NCBI GenBank assembly: GCA_017432885.1
Contig: JAFRIE010000039.1
Coordinates: forward strand, 1 to 61,641
DNA: 61,641 nucleotides
From: Erysipelotrichaceae bacterium
Lineage (GTDB): Bacteria > Bacillota_I > Bacilli_A > Erysipelotrichales > Erysipelotrichaceae
Reading direction: 5' to 3'
Shown: in pieces, positions 10,058 to 18,889 of the stretch
How the letters are laid out: every line of letters begins with the position of its first letter
How positions within the stretch are numbered: position 1 is the stretch's first letter
Translations under genes and position numbers: made by a program
Notes under the pieces: generated by a model
Told to the model about the DNA's origin: nothing
The model's input: only the letters and a program-made list of their open reading frames with translations
Database searches by the model: none

Positions 10058-10980
10058 AAAATATCGTAGCGATCGGCGGCGGTCACGGCTTATCGACTAT
10101 TCTGCAGGGAATCAGAGATATTGATGATATTCAGATCTCAGCTATTGTTACTGTTGCGGATGACGGAGGTTCGACCGGACGTTTAAGAAAAAGGTATACG
10201 ATCCCGGCTATGGGTGATATCCGCAATGTACTTGTGGCTCTTTCAGACAGTGAACCCCTGCTGCATGAACTGATGAACTACCGTTTCGAAGGCGAAGACA
10301 ACATGGATATTGCCGGACACTCTTTAGGCAATCTGATCCTGACCGCCTTGACAAACATGACCGGTTCTTTTAATGAATCCATCCGGATCGCTTCAGATCT
10401 GTTGAAAGTAAAAGGAAAGATCATCCCTTCGACCCTACAGTCCGTCACGCTGTTTGCGATGATGGATGACGATACGATCGTCAAGGGAGAAGCAAATATT
10501 CCAAGCCTTATCCATAATATCGAGAGAGTCTTTTATGATGTTCCGGTCCATGCCAACCGGGAAGCGGTCGATGCCATTGAAAAAGCCGATTTGATCCTTT
10601 ATGGGATCGGTTCCTTGTATACCTCTATCTTGCCGAATACGATCATTAAAGGGATCAATGATGCCTTGCATGCCAGCAAAGCCAAAAAGATCTATTTCGC
10701 CAACTGCATGACCCAGTCCAATGAAACCTACAATTACGACATGAAGAAACATCTTGACGCCTTTGCGAAACATAACACCGATGTGGACATGGTCATCATG
10801 CATAACGACAGGATCCCGGAGAAGATCCTTTACCGTTATGCACAACAGAATTCCATTGAGGTCAAAGACAACGGCGATACCGGTCTGGAGATCAGAAAAT
10901 ACAGTCTATTGAAGTTTGACAATGATCTGGTTAGACATGATTCGAAGAAGATCAAAACAGTACTGGAGAGTCTTCTGTAA
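10054..10980 (+). CDS. yvcK: Gluconeogenesis factor YvcK (CofD-like fold)
   Basis: YvcK binds UDP-sugars, is needed for growth on gluconeogenic carbon sources and helps place cell-wall synthesis enzymes in Bacillus. The 308 residues begin MKNIVAIGGGHGLSTILQG with the family loop GGGHGLS, followed by VADDGGSTGRLR. The start is the ATG overlapping the rapZ stop codon; the longer frame from 10027 lies inside rapZ. Its TAA overlaps the whiA ATG (TAATG at 10978-10982), so the three genes are translationally coupled. PrkC phosphorylates a Thr of YvcK in Bacillus; that residue was not located here. Confidence 0.93.
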   Translation: MKNIVAIGGGHGLSTILQGIRDIDDIQISAIVTVADDGGSTGRLRKRYTIPAMGDIRNVLVALSDSEPLLHELMNYRFEGEDNMDIAGHSLGNLILTALTNMTGSFNESIRIASDLLKVKGKIIPSTLQSVTLFAMMDDDTIVKGEANIPSLIHNIERVFYDVPVHANREAVDAIEKADLILYGIGSLYTSILPNTIIKGINDALHASKAKKIYFANCMTQSNETYNYDMKKHLDAFAKHNTDVDMVIMHNDRIPEKILYRYAQQNSIEVKDNGDTGLEIRKYSLLKFDNDLVRHDSKKIKTVLESLL

Positions 10981-11915
10981 TGTCATTCACAACGCAGATC
11001 CGGCAGGAGATCGCAGCCAGAGAGTTGGAAAAACACTGTCAGAAAGCCCAATTAAGCGCATTGATTCAGTTGACCAGTTCTTTGACCATTTTAAAGGGAA
11101 AGATGGGGCTGATCATCCGAAGTGAAAATCCGACGACATCCAGAAGGATCGTCTTTTTGCTGAAGGAACTGTACGATGTGCAGACGGAATTGACAGCCGT
11201 CCGTAAGACAAATCTGAAAAAAAACAATATTTATACCATTGAAATAACCGATGACTGCAGACCGATACTGGAAGATCTGGGTCTATACAATCAGAAGGGG
11301 CTTCAGAATCATCCGACCTATGAGATCGTCATGCGAAACTGCTGCACTGGTGCCTATCTGGCCGGAGCCTTTTTGGCTTACGGCTCATGCAACGATCCGC
11401 AGAATGCCAATTATCATCTGGAGATTTCTCTTTCTGATATTGAAAATGCCAACTTCATAGTCAAACTGATCTCCCGTTATGATATTCAGGCCAAAATTGT
11501 CAAAAGGCGCAGCCGATATATTGTTTATCTGAAGAAAGCCGATTATGTTTCCGGTTTTCTGGCCTTGATCGGAGCCCATGAAGCGATGATGCGTTTTGAA
11601 GATGAAAGAATCGGCAGAGACTTAAAGAACTCGATCAGCCGTATTGACAACTGTGAGATCGCCAACGAATACAAAACGATACGGGCGGCACAGAAACAGG
11701 TCGCCTACATGCAGAAAATCAAGGATTTTGGAAAATATGAAAAGCTTTCTGAAAAGCTACGGAATGTCATAGATATTCGGCTGAAATATCAAGAAAGTTC
11801 TTTGCTGGAACTGTGCGATGCCTATCAGAAAGCCTATGGGGATGTCATCTCGAAGTCAGGAATGAAACATCGTCTGAATAAACTGGAAAACATAGCTGAA
11901 AGTCTGGAGGATTGA
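10980..11915 (+). CDS. whiA: DNA-binding protein WhiA
   Basis: WhiA combines a LAGLIDADG-homing-endonuclease-like N-terminal fold with a C-terminal helix-turn-helix. In Actinobacteria it is a sporulation regulator; in Bacillus it affects chromosome segregation and division. The 311 residues start MSFTTQIRQEIAA. The AYLAGAFLAYGSCNDP stretch (about residues 120-136) is the core of the first domain, and the HTH lies near the C-terminus (SKSGMKHRLNKLENIA). The family lacks endonuclease catalytic residues. It overlaps yvcK by one base and is followed after three bases by the SDR gene. Confidence 0.93.
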   Translation: MSFTTQIRQEIAARELEKHCQKAQLSALIQLTSSLTILKGKMGLIIRSENPTTSRRIVFLLKELYDVQTELTAVRKTNLKKNNIYTIEITDDCRPILEDLGLYNQKGLQNHPTYEIVMRNCCTGAYLAGAFLAYGSCNDPQNANYHLEISLSDIENANFIVKLISRYDIQAKIVKRRSRYIVYLKKADYVSGFLALIGAHEAMMRFEDERIGRDLKNSISRIDNCEIANEYKTIRAAQKQVAYMQKIKDFGKYEKLSEKLRNVIDIRLKYQESSLLELCDAYQKAYGDVISKSGMKHRLNKLENIAESLED

Positions 11916-11918
11916 TCA

Positions 11919-12701
11919 ATGAAAGTCGTACTTATTACCGGAGCGTCCAGCGGCATCGGAAAAGAACTTGCCAAACAGTTTGCTGCTCATGATTATGATC
12001 TTGTGCTGACTGCCAGAAGAGAAAGTCTGTTGAAAGAACTGTGTGAAGAACTGGAAAGAGATTATCAGATCGAAGCGGATTATTTTGCCTGCGATCTGGC
12101 CGATGATCCGAAGTCTGTTTACGATTTCTGCAAGGCAAAAGGTTATACGGTAACGGTTCTAGTAAACAATGCCGGCTTCGGCGATTATGGCAGATTTGAT
12201 GATTCCGATCTGGAGAAAGATCTTGACATGATCGAGCTGAATAATAAAGCGCTTGTCGCTTTGACTTATTACTGTCTGGAAGACATGAAGAAACAGGGTT
12301 ACGGTCACATTTTAAACACCGGTTCTGTCGCTTCTTTCATTCCCGGACCGTATATGGCCGTATACTATGCGACAAAGGCTTTTGTCATGAGTTTCTCCAT
12401 GGCATTAAGAGAAGAACTCAGAAAAGAAAACATCCGCGTTTCTGTTCTCTGTCCGGCTCCGACAAAGTCCGCCTTCTGGGAAGTCGCCAACGGCGAGACA
12501 ACGGCTGTTTACGACAATATCTTTGCCAGAAGCTGTGAAGATGCTGCAAAGACGGGCTATGAATTATTTGAAAAAAATAAAGCCTATGCCATCGACGGCA
12601 GAGTATATCGGATCATGATCGGTGCAGCCAGACTGATGCCGATTGAACTGGCGGCCAGGGCTGTAGGTTTTATTCAGTCAAAAACAAAACGGAAGAGCTG
12701 A
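11919..12701 (+). CDS. Short-chain dehydrogenase/reductase (YqjQ/DltE type)
   Basis: NAD(P)-dependent oxidoreductase of unknown substrate. The 260 residues have the cofactor loop TGASSGIG (7-14), the NNAG motif, a catalytic Ser in LNTGSVASF, and YYATK containing the catalytic Tyr and Lys. GGAGG lies about eight bases before the ATG. It follows whiA by three bases and so belongs to the rapZ operon in transcription, though a functional tie is doubtful. It ends exactly where the convergent rlmA gene ends: TGA at 12699-12701 abuts the rlmA stop at 12702-12704, with no terminator between. Confidence 0.88.
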   Translation: MKVVLITGASSGIGKELAKQFAAHDYDLVLTARRESLLKELCEELERDYQIEADYFACDLADDPKSVYDFCKAKGYTVTVLVNNAGFGDYGRFDDSDLEKDLDMIELNNKALVALTYYCLEDMKKQGYGHILNTGSVASFIPGPYMAVYYATKAFVMSFSMALREELRKENIRVSVLCPAPTKSAFWEVANGETTAVYDNIFARSCEDAAKTGYELFEKNKAYAIDGRVYRIMIGAARLMPIELAARAVGFIQSKTKRKS

Positions 12702-13469
12702 TTACTTCCGGTATACATCAATCAGAAAGGCGAAACTGATTTCCAGTTCATCGACATTCTGTAGTTTTTCTTTATCTCTCTGTGAAGTCGTATTGTAATA
12801 GGGCGTCATCATAAACAGATTTCGGATGTCCTGTCCTACGACTTTTTCTTTTTTTCTGATCGGGATTTCCTGAAGCAGCTTTAGTCCATCAATCTCAGGG
12901 ATTTCTGTTTCATTCAGATAAGGTTCATCATAAAGCAGCTGTTTCAGCTCAATCAGATGATCCCGGTCCGGTCTGACCAGAAGGAAGATCCCGTTCTTTT
13001 TCAGCAGACGTACGATCTCTTCTTTTGCTAGCGGTGCAAAGATCGTCAGCACCTTGTCTGCACAGCTGTCCGCAAGAGGATTATGAAAGATCGAATTCAA
13101 GAGATATAATGTCGACTTATCGTGTTTTGAAGCGTACTTCAGCCCGGTCTTGCTTAGGTCGATCCCGACCTTGTCCTTGCATTTGAAATAGGAGGTGTAA
13201 TAGCCCTCCCCACAGGCCAGATCGATCAGTGTATCTTCTTCATTCAGCAACGTATCTACTTCTTCTCTTAAGAAAGAATAGTACCCCTGATTCAGAAAAT
13301 CTCTTCTGGCTCTGATCATCTGCGGATTATCCCCGGTATTCTGCGAATTATGCATGTTCAGATTCAGGTATCCCTCTTTTGCCAGATCAAAACTGTGCCT
13401 GTTTTCGCACTGATAAATGTTTCCCTTTCTCATCAGCAGATTTTTACATACCGGACACAAGATATTCAT
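12702..13469 (-). CDS. rlmA: 23S rRNA (guanine) methyltransferase RlmA-type
   Basis: SAM-dependent enzyme that methylates guanine in helix 35 of 23S rRNA (G745 or G748 in family members); Gram-positive relatives affect tylosin and mycinosin resistance. The 255 residues start with a zinc-binding module CPVCKN...YQCENRHSFD, followed by the SAM loop DLACGEGYYTS near residue 90. The start at 13469 is chosen because it begins the zinc module; an upstream frame of 49 codons overlaps gmk. The ATG lies six bases after TACAAT on this strand, so a leaderless mRNA is likely. Confidence 0.88.
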   Translation of the reverse strand: MNILCPVCKNLLMRKGNIYQCENRHSFDLAKEGYLNLNMHNSQNTGDNPQMIRARRDFLNQGYYSFLREEVDTLLNEEDTLIDLACGEGYYTSYFKCKDKVGIDLSKTGLKYASKHDKSTLYLLNSIFHNPLADSCADKVLTIFAPLAKEEIVRLLKKNGIFLLVRPDRDHLIELKQLLYDEPYLNETEIPEIDGLKLLQEIPIRKKEKVVGQDIRNLFMMTPYYNTTSQRDKEKLQNVDELEISFAFLIDVYRK

Positions 13470-13475
13470 AAATCT

Positions 13476-13481
13476 ATTGTA
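13476..13481 (-). promoter_or_regulatory. -10 element giving a leaderless rlmA transcript
   Basis: Minus-strand TACAAT ends six bases before the rlmA ATG, which is preceded by T. Only ten bases separate it from the opposing gmk -10. Confidence 0.5.
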
Positions 13482-13491
13482 AATTATGTTG

Positions 13492-13497
13492 TAGAAT
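13492..13497 (+). promoter_or_regulatory. -10 element giving a leaderless gmk transcript
   Basis: TAGAAT ends six bases before the gmk ATG (13504), which is preceded by T. Its expected -35 position falls on the rlmA start codon. Confidence 0.5.
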
Positions 13498-13503
13498 AAA
13501 GAT

Positions 13504-14070
13504 ATGAAAAAAGGCTTATTAATCGTATTCAGCGGGTTGAGCGGCGTAGGCAAGGGAACCATCCTGAAACAGCTTATGCCGATGGAAGATCTTAATCTTG
13601 CGTATTCCGTTTCCATGACTACCAGAGCTCCGCGTGAAGGAGAGATTGAAGGTGTCCACTATTTTTTCGTCACCAAGAAACGCTTCATGGAAGCCATTCG
13701 GAACGGAGAACTTTTGGAGCATGCCCGGTTTGTCGGCAATGATTACGGTACACCGAAAGACTATGTTGAAAAGATGCGGGAAGAAGGTAAGAATGTCATT
13801 CTCGAAATCGAAATCAAGGGTGCCAGACAGATCATGAAGAAATGTCCGGATGCCTTAAGTATCTATATTGTTCCGCCATCAATTGAGGAACTGGAAAGAA
13901 GACTTAGAGAGAGAAATTCGGAAGATGAAGAGACGATCATGAAGAGGATCTCCAAGGCCAGGAAGGAAATGAAGGATACGGAATTCTATGAACATGTCGT
14001 ATGTAATGATGTTCTGGAAAAGGCAGTCCAGGAAGTCAGAGAGATCATTCTGAATGAGATGAATCGCTGA
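13504..14070 (+). CDS. gmk: Guanylate kinase
   Basis: Phosphorylates GMP to GDP with ATP. The 188 residues carry the P-loop SGLSGVGKGT (residues 10-19), the GMP-binding segment SVSMTTRAPREGEIEGVHY, and the YGTPKDYV and LEIEIKGARQ motifs typical of the family. In many Bacillota gmk precedes rpoZ; here an acyltransferase gene follows instead after 16 bases. The promoter is a TAGAAT six bases before the ATG, with no Shine-Dalgarno sequence. Confidence 0.96.
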   Translation: MKKGLLIVFSGLSGVGKGTILKQLMPMEDLNLAYSVSMTTRAPREGEIEGVHYFFVTKKRFMEAIRNGELLEHARFVGNDYGTPKDYVEKMREEGKNVILEIEIKGARQIMKKCPDALSIYIVPPSIEELERRLRERNSEDEETIMKRISKARKEMKDTEFYEHVVCNDVLEKAVQEVREIILNEMNR

Positions 14071-14086
14071 TTCCGTTTCTATAGCG

Positions 14087-15178
14087 ATGAAAGAAAAGCT
14101 TTTGACAAAAAAGAACACTGCCATGCTTCATGGTATGGCTATCCTGATGATGATTTATCATCATCTTTTTATCAGTGGCAATACGTGGTATAAAACTGCA
14201 GGTACTTCCTTTTTTGACATTCTGGATCCGTTTAATTTCGGACGTGCCGATACGGCACAGCTGACTTTTGCCTGGTTCTGCAAGATTTGCGTTGCCGTCT
14301 ATGCATTCACCTCGGGATATGCTATGTACATTCAGCTAAACAGAAGATGTGCAGAAAAAATCAGTCTGAAACAGATGTACGCATACTGCGGGAAACGTCT
14401 GTGGAATTTCTACAAGAAGTTTCTACTCTGTTTCCTGTTCTTTATCACCTATGACTATTTAGCCGGTAATCCGCACGGTTTTGACTATTCTCCATGGAAC
14501 TATCTGCTGAATCTTCTGGGTATCCGGGCAACTTTTAACGGTACATGGTGGTACATTCTGGTCTATTACTGCATGATTCTGATCTCGCCTATTGTCTATG
14601 TGCTGCTAAACAGAATGAAGCTGAAACATTACCTGATTGCGGCAGTTCTGTTTATCGCCTCCTTCGGAGCGGCTTTTCTATCCGGAAATCTGATCACTTA
14701 CTTCAAGACAATAAGTGTTTTTATTCAACATTACATCGTGATGTATCTGATTATATTTATGGAAGGAATGTTCTGCGGGAAATACCCGATCCTGGATTTC
14801 ATATCTTCCAAACTGAATGCCCTGACTTCTTTGTTACTATTCATGCTGACCTTTGTTGCCAGAGTAATGTTGATCAGAGCGCCCAGCGATTCCCTCTTTG
14901 ATCTGGTGCTGATCGTTCCTTTCATCATCAGTGTTACCAGACTGCTCAGCTATACAAAAAGACTGAAGGGGGCTTTATCCTATATCGGCCGCTATTCTTC
15001 TTTCATGTGGTACTCTCATGCCTATTTTTATTCTTATCTGTTCTTTAATCTGGTCATGAAAAGCGATTTGTCCATCCTGGTTTATCTGCAGGTAACGCTT
15101 TATTCCCTGGCAACATCCATCGTCTTTGATACGATCGAAAGCTTGCTGGATTCTTTATTCAAGGATAAATCCGTATAG
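14087..15178 (+). CDS. Membrane acyltransferase, acyltransferase_3 family
   Basis: Integral membrane protein of 363 residues with about ten hydrophobic segments. The N-terminal LHGMAILMMIYHHLF with a conserved His, the FTSGYAMY loop and the GTWWYILVYY helix are typical of acyltransferases that modify exported sugars or peptidoglycan. The donor and acceptor cannot be told from sequence. It follows gmk after 16 bases without a clear ribosome binding site. A shared terminator separates it from convergent rpsD. Confidence 0.8.
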   Translation: MKEKLLTKKNTAMLHGMAILMMIYHHLFISGNTWYKTAGTSFFDILDPFNFGRADTAQLTFAWFCKICVAVYAFTSGYAMYIQLNRRCAEKISLKQMYAYCGKRLWNFYKKFLLCFLFFITYDYLAGNPHGFDYSPWNYLLNLLGIRATFNGTWWYILVYYCMILISPIVYVLLNRMKLKHYLIAAVLFIASFGAAFLSGNLITYFKTISVFIQHYIVMYLIIFMEGMFCGKYPILDFISSKLNALTSLLLFMLTFVARVMLIRAPSDSLFDLVLIVPFIISVTRLLSYTKRLKGALSYIGRYSSFMWYSHAYFYSYLFFNLVMKSDLSILVYLQVTLYSLATSIVFDTIESLLDSLFKDKSV

Positions 15179-15215
15179 AAAACAAAATCCCGGATCAAAA
15201 GCAAAATAGAAAAAT

Positions 15216-15246
15216 AAAAAAAGTGCCCGTCAAGGACACTTTTTTA
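15216..15246. terminator. Bidirectional terminator between acyltransferase gene and rpsD
   Basis: AAAAAAAGTGCC and GGACACTTTTTT can pair around CGTCAA, with one bulged base. A-run and T-run lie on both sides. Confidence 0.75.
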
Positions 15247-15253
15247 TTCACGA

Positions 15254-15859
15254 TTATCTGTTGTAATACTCGATAACAAGCAGTTCGTTGATTTCCTGGT
15301 TCAGTTCTTTTCTTTCCGGAAGTCTGACATACTTGCCTTTGCGGGCTTCTTTGTCAACTTCTACGAAATCCTTGAAAGAAACAGCGGCTTCAAGAGACTC
15401 GGCAACGAACGGATTGTTCCTGTAGTTCTCTTTGATTTCGATCGTTGAACCCGGCTTGACCTGGCAGGAAGGAATATCCACTTTCTTGCCGTTGACCAGC
15501 ACATGACCGTGAGAGACGATCTGTCTTGCCTGTTTTCTGGTACTCGCAAATCCCATGCGGTATACCAGGTTGTCCAGTCTTGATTCCAGCATGACAAACA
15601 GGTTTGTACCGGTGACACCTTTCTTCTTGACGGCTTTAACGAAAGTATTGTAGAACTGCTTTTCGCTTAAACCGTACATGTGTCTCAGTTTCTGTTTTTC
15701 TGCCTTCTGCAGACCGTAGTTAGACTGCTTAACGCGTCTGGTTGGGGAACCGTGCATTCCCGGAATGTAAGGTCTCTTTGTCAGTTCTTCACCGGTTTCC
15801 AGAACCGAGAAGTTCAGACGTCTGGAGATTCTCCAAGTAGGACCTGTGTTTCTTGCCAT
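15254..15859 (-). CDS. rpsD: 30S ribosomal protein S4
   Basis: S4 starts assembly of the 30S body. The start at 15859 gives the conserved MARNTGPTWRISRRL and follows GGAGGAG; a longer frame to 15931 is non-homologous. The 201 residues contain the S4 RNA-binding domain (about 90-150), including SRLDNLVYRMGFA and SHGHVLVNGKKVDIPS. The gene stands alone, as in Bacillus where rpsD is autoregulated by S4 binding its leader. A leader of about 148 bases is present here. Confidence 0.97.
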   Translation of the reverse strand: MARNTGPTWRISRRLNFSVLETGEELTKRPYIPGMHGSPTRRVKQSNYGLQKAEKQKLRHMYGLSEKQFYNTFVKAVKKKGVTGTNLFVMLESRLDNLVYRMGFASTRKQARQIVSHGHVLVNGKKVDIPSCQVKPGSTIEIKENYRNNPFVAESLEAAVSFKDFVEVDKEARKGKYVRLPERKELNQEINELLVIEYYNR

Positions 15860-16007
15860 AAGTTTTCTCCTCCTTAAGTAAGTACAGGTGTAAATCATTA
15901 CCAGGTGTGTCCGTATTCGACTTTCATTCATAGCGCTGAACTACTGGTCTCCGTTTGGTACTGACGCATGACTGATAACTTTACATGCTGCTATAAAATT
16001 TATGTGC
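15860..16007 (-). promoter_or_regulatory. Long rpsD leader, candidate S4 autoregulatory RNA
   Basis: From the predicted start near 16007 to the ATG the transcript is about 148 bases. It can form a GCATG...CATGC stem near its 5' end and contains a repeated ACACCTG just before the GGAGGAG site. Autoregulation of rpsD through its leader is known in Bacillus. The fold here was not computed. Confidence 0.4.
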
Positions 16008-16013
16008 TTCATT

Positions 16014-16042
16014 ATTATCCCAAATCAAACCCGGTAAGTCAA
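16014..16042 (-). promoter_or_regulatory. rpsD promoter
   Basis: Minus-strand TTGACT (16037-16042) and GATAAT (16014-16019) are 17 bases apart. The -35 directly abuts the -35 of the divergent ezrA promoter. Confidence 0.7.
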
Positions 16043-16071
16043 TTGAAAAATGCCTGTTTTAATAGTAAAAT
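16043..16071 (+). promoter_or_regulatory. ezrA promoter, predicted leaderless
   Basis: TTGAAA (16043-16048) and TAAAAT (16066-16071) are 17 bases apart, and the ezrA ATG follows after eight bases preceded by T. Only one or two untranslated bases are expected. Confidence 0.65.
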
Positions 16072-16079
16072 GAACCTGT

Positions 16080-17786
16080 ATGGACAAGAAAATGATATAC
16101 ATCATAGCCGGTGCTGCTGCAGCACTGATCCTGCTTATTTCCATCGTCGTCGCTGTCAGAAGATCGCAGAAGAAGAAACTGAAGAAACAGCTTGATGATC
16201 TTTATGTCCGTTTTAATGCACTTAAGACCGTTCCTTTAGCCTTCAAACTAAACAAAGCCCAGACCATGGCAAAACGCAACGAAGAAACTGCCGCTTCTGT
16301 TCAGAAATACTATACTCGTTATGAAGATGTTGAGAAACACATCTCTCAGGTTCAGGATCTGTTGAATGATGTGGAAGACAGACTGAATATCAGCAGCCGT
16401 AAAGAAGCTCTGGAATCGCTCCGGATCGCTTCTGAAAACATGGACGACTGCGAAAAAGAAGTCAAGAAGATCGACGAGTTCCTGGAGGAATTTTCGAAGA
16501 AAGAAAACGAGCAACGGGAATACTCTTCAGGTCTGAAAGAAAAATACCGCGTCGTAAAGACGACGATCAACAAGAATTCCCAGCTTCTTTCCATCGCTTA
16601 TGACGGCTTTGTGAACAGGCTTGAAGAATGTGAAAAGCTCTTTTCTTCCTCGGAAGAAGCAATGTACGCTTCGGATTACGGTTCCGCTCAGGCTGATCTG
16701 GAAAAGATCGAAGGAATGCTGGAAGACATCAAGAATACGGCCAATGCCGTTCCGAAACTGATCAAGGACGTCAAAGGCGTTCTGCCTTTGATGTTAGATG
16801 AAACCAAGAGAGAAACGGCTTTAACCAGACAAAGAGGGGTCTATATCGATCATCTGGATGTCGACAACAGACTGAAACAGATCGAAGACAATCTGAATGC
16901 CGATATCAAAAATATCATGCTGGCGCAGACCGAAGGCGTAAAAGAGGATACCGAGAACTCTAAGAATATTCTGAACGAACTGAACGAAAGTCTGGCTGCC
17001 GAGAATCATTCTTTTAAACAGGCGAGAGAAACCAATGATAAAGCTTATGAGCATATCCTGGACATGGAGAAGGTTGAAAACTATGTCCGGATCGCCTACG
17101 ACAAGGATTCTGCCCGGTTTGGACTGGAGGATTTGAAAGAGTTCCTCAAACAGAAAAGAGAGAATATCGAAAAATACAAAAAAGAATATGGCGTCATCAG
17201 CGGCGATCTGGGCAGCAGTGACAGGCCTGCTTCTGAACTGCTGGAAGAAGCGGAGAAGCTCTCCGGTGACGTTGAAGCGGACATGAAATCGCTCTATTCC
17301 TATAAGACGATGATCGATAAGACGACAGACGGAGAAACAAGAGCTTTGAGTCAGCTGACGAAACTGCAGCTGGTCGTTTCGGAAGTGGAGACCAAACTGG
17401 CGGAGTATTCACTTCCTACGATCGATGAATCTTATAAAGATGATCTTTCCAAGGCGCGTGGTTATATTCAGCAGCTGAAAGAAATGACTTCTCAGATCCC
17501 GATCAATATCGATGAACTCAACAGCCTGCTCAATCAGGCGATCGACTTCATATACCGTTTCTATAACAACATCAACAATATCGTGGGCATGAGCATCATG
17601 GTGGAAAATGCCATTGTTTTTGGAAACAAATACCGTTCCACCTATCCGGAGATCGATAGAGAACTTTCCAAGGCGGAGTTCCAGTATCTGAATGGCGAAT
17701 ATACCAAGGCGCTTAAAACGGCCATTTCCTGCATGGAAACGCTATTTCCGGAAAACGCCGATGAAAAGATCATGGAGAATTCTTGA
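16080..17786 (+). CDS. ezrA: Septation ring regulator EzrA
   Basis: EzrA is a membrane-anchored spectrin-like protein of low-GC Gram-positives that restrains FtsZ ring formation and links it to peptidoglycan synthesis. The 568 residues have one N-terminal transmembrane helix (about 5-23), a positive stop-transfer RRSQKKKLKK, and then mostly heptad-like charged helices, as in the family. The start MDKKMIYIIAG lies eight bases after a TAAAAT, with no Shine-Dalgarno sequence. It is followed by the cysteine desulfurase gene with overlapping stop and start (TGATG at 17784-17788), a gene order also found in Bacillus relatives. Confidence 0.93.
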   Translation: MDKKMIYIIAGAAAALILLISIVVAVRRSQKKKLKKQLDDLYVRFNALKTVPLAFKLNKAQTMAKRNEETAASVQKYYTRYEDVEKHISQVQDLLNDVEDRLNISSRKEALESLRIASENMDDCEKEVKKIDEFLEEFSKKENEQREYSSGLKEKYRVVKTTINKNSQLLSIAYDGFVNRLEECEKLFSSSEEAMYASDYGSAQADLEKIEGMLEDIKNTANAVPKLIKDVKGVLPLMLDETKRETALTRQRGVYIDHLDVDNRLKQIEDNLNADIKNIMLAQTEGVKEDTENSKNILNELNESLAAENHSFKQARETNDKAYEHILDMEKVENYVRIAYDKDSARFGLEDLKEFLKQKRENIEKYKKEYGVISGDLGSSDRPASELLEEAEKLSGDVEADMKSLYSYKTMIDKTTDGETRALSQLTKLQLVVSEVETKLAEYSLPTIDESYKDDLSKARGYIQQLKEMTSQIPINIDELNSLLNQAIDFIYRFYNNINNIVGMSIMVENAIVFGNKYRSTYPEIDRELSKAEFQYLNGEYTKALKTAISCMETLFPENADEKIMENS

Positions 17787-18889
17787 TGAAAGTATATCTT
17801 GATGCCGTTTCTACTACTTCACTTCATCCGGAAGTGAAAGAGACCTACAAGAAACTGCTGGATGACTATTACTGTAATAGCGACGCATTATACGACGATG
17901 GCGTCGTTATTTATGATATGCAGGAAAAAGCCAGAGAGATCCTTTGTTCACTGCTGGGTCTAAGGAAAAACGAACTGATTTTTACTTCCGGTGCTTCGGA
18001 GGCCAATTCCTTGGCGATCAAAGGTTTCTCTCTGAAACATCCCGAAAGGAAACATCTGATCACTTCGATCTATGAACATTCCTCCGTCTATAATTCTTTT
18101 AAACAGCTGGAAGAAAATTTCGGATATCAGGTGACTTATCTCTATCCGGACGCAGATGGGCATATCCTTCCGGAACAGGTTTCAGCCGCTCTTCGTGATA
18201 ATACGTCACTTGTTTCTATCATGGCCGTAAACAACGAGATCGGAGCGGTCAACGACATTGCCGCTATCGCAGCAGTCGTCAAAAAACACCGCGGAACCTG
18301 TTTTCACAGCGATATTACCCAGGCGCTGGGGAAGATCGATCTTGACCTGCATCAGGTGGAAATGGCGTCTTTTTCCGCCCACAAGATCCATGGTCTGAAA
18401 GGAAGCGGAGCACTGGTCAAAAAGGAACATATCGACCTGCTTCCGATCATTTCCGGCGGTCAGCAGGAGTTCTCATTAAGAGGAGGGACTTCCAATGCCT
18501 TGACGAACATCGTTCTTGCCAAGACACTAAGAATCGCCCTGGAAGAGAAAGAAAAACACCATAGTAAACTTGTTCATCTCCATGACCTTCTTCTGGAAGA
18601 ACTAAAAGATACTGTTAAAGTTAATTACGAAGGAGGCCTGGTTTCTTTGATCAATATTTCTACGCCGATTCCTTCTGAAGTGCTATTAAATGCATTAAAT
18701 ACCAAAGGCATCATGGTGTCATCAAAGTCGACCTGCGGTTCAAGAGAAAACGAACCGAACAGGACGCTTCGAAGCATGCATATTGATGAAGACCATTCGA
18801 TTAGAGTATCATTCGACTATACCAATACCGAAGAAGAAGTGCAGTATTTTACCCGCTGCCTGAAGGAGATCCTTAAACAGTATGTCTGA
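17786..18889 (+). CDS. Cysteine desulfurase (NifS/NifZ type)
   Basis: PLP enzyme that takes sulfur from cysteine as a persulfide. The 367 residues start MKVYLDAVSTTSLHPEV. The PLP Lys is in SAHKIHGLKG, the cofactor-binding His in TSIYEHSS, and the catalytic Cys loop is SSKSTCGSRENEPNRTL. The gene sits between ezrA and thiI and overlaps thiI by eight bases. This context is that of Bacillus nifZ, the dedicated sulfur donor for ThiI in tRNA 4-thiouridine formation, rather than the suf-linked desulfurase. The ATG at 17786 is preferred over the TTG at 17783. Confidence 0.9.
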   Translation: MKVYLDAVSTTSLHPEVKETYKKLLDDYYCNSDALYDDGVVIYDMQEKAREILCSLLGLRKNELIFTSGASEANSLAIKGFSLKHPERKHLITSIYEHSSVYNSFKQLEENFGYQVTYLYPDADGHILPEQVSAALRDNTSLVSIMAVNNEIGAVNDIAAIAAVVKKHRGTCFHSDITQALGKIDLDLHQVEMASFSAHKIHGLKGSGALVKKEHIDLLPIISGGQQEFSLRGGTSNALTNIVLAKTLRIALEEKEKHHSKLVHLHDLLLEELKDTVKVNYEGGLVSLINISTPIPSEVLLNALNTKGIMVSSKSTCGSRENEPNRTLRSMHIDEDHSIRVSFDYTNTEEEVQYFTRCLKEILKQYV

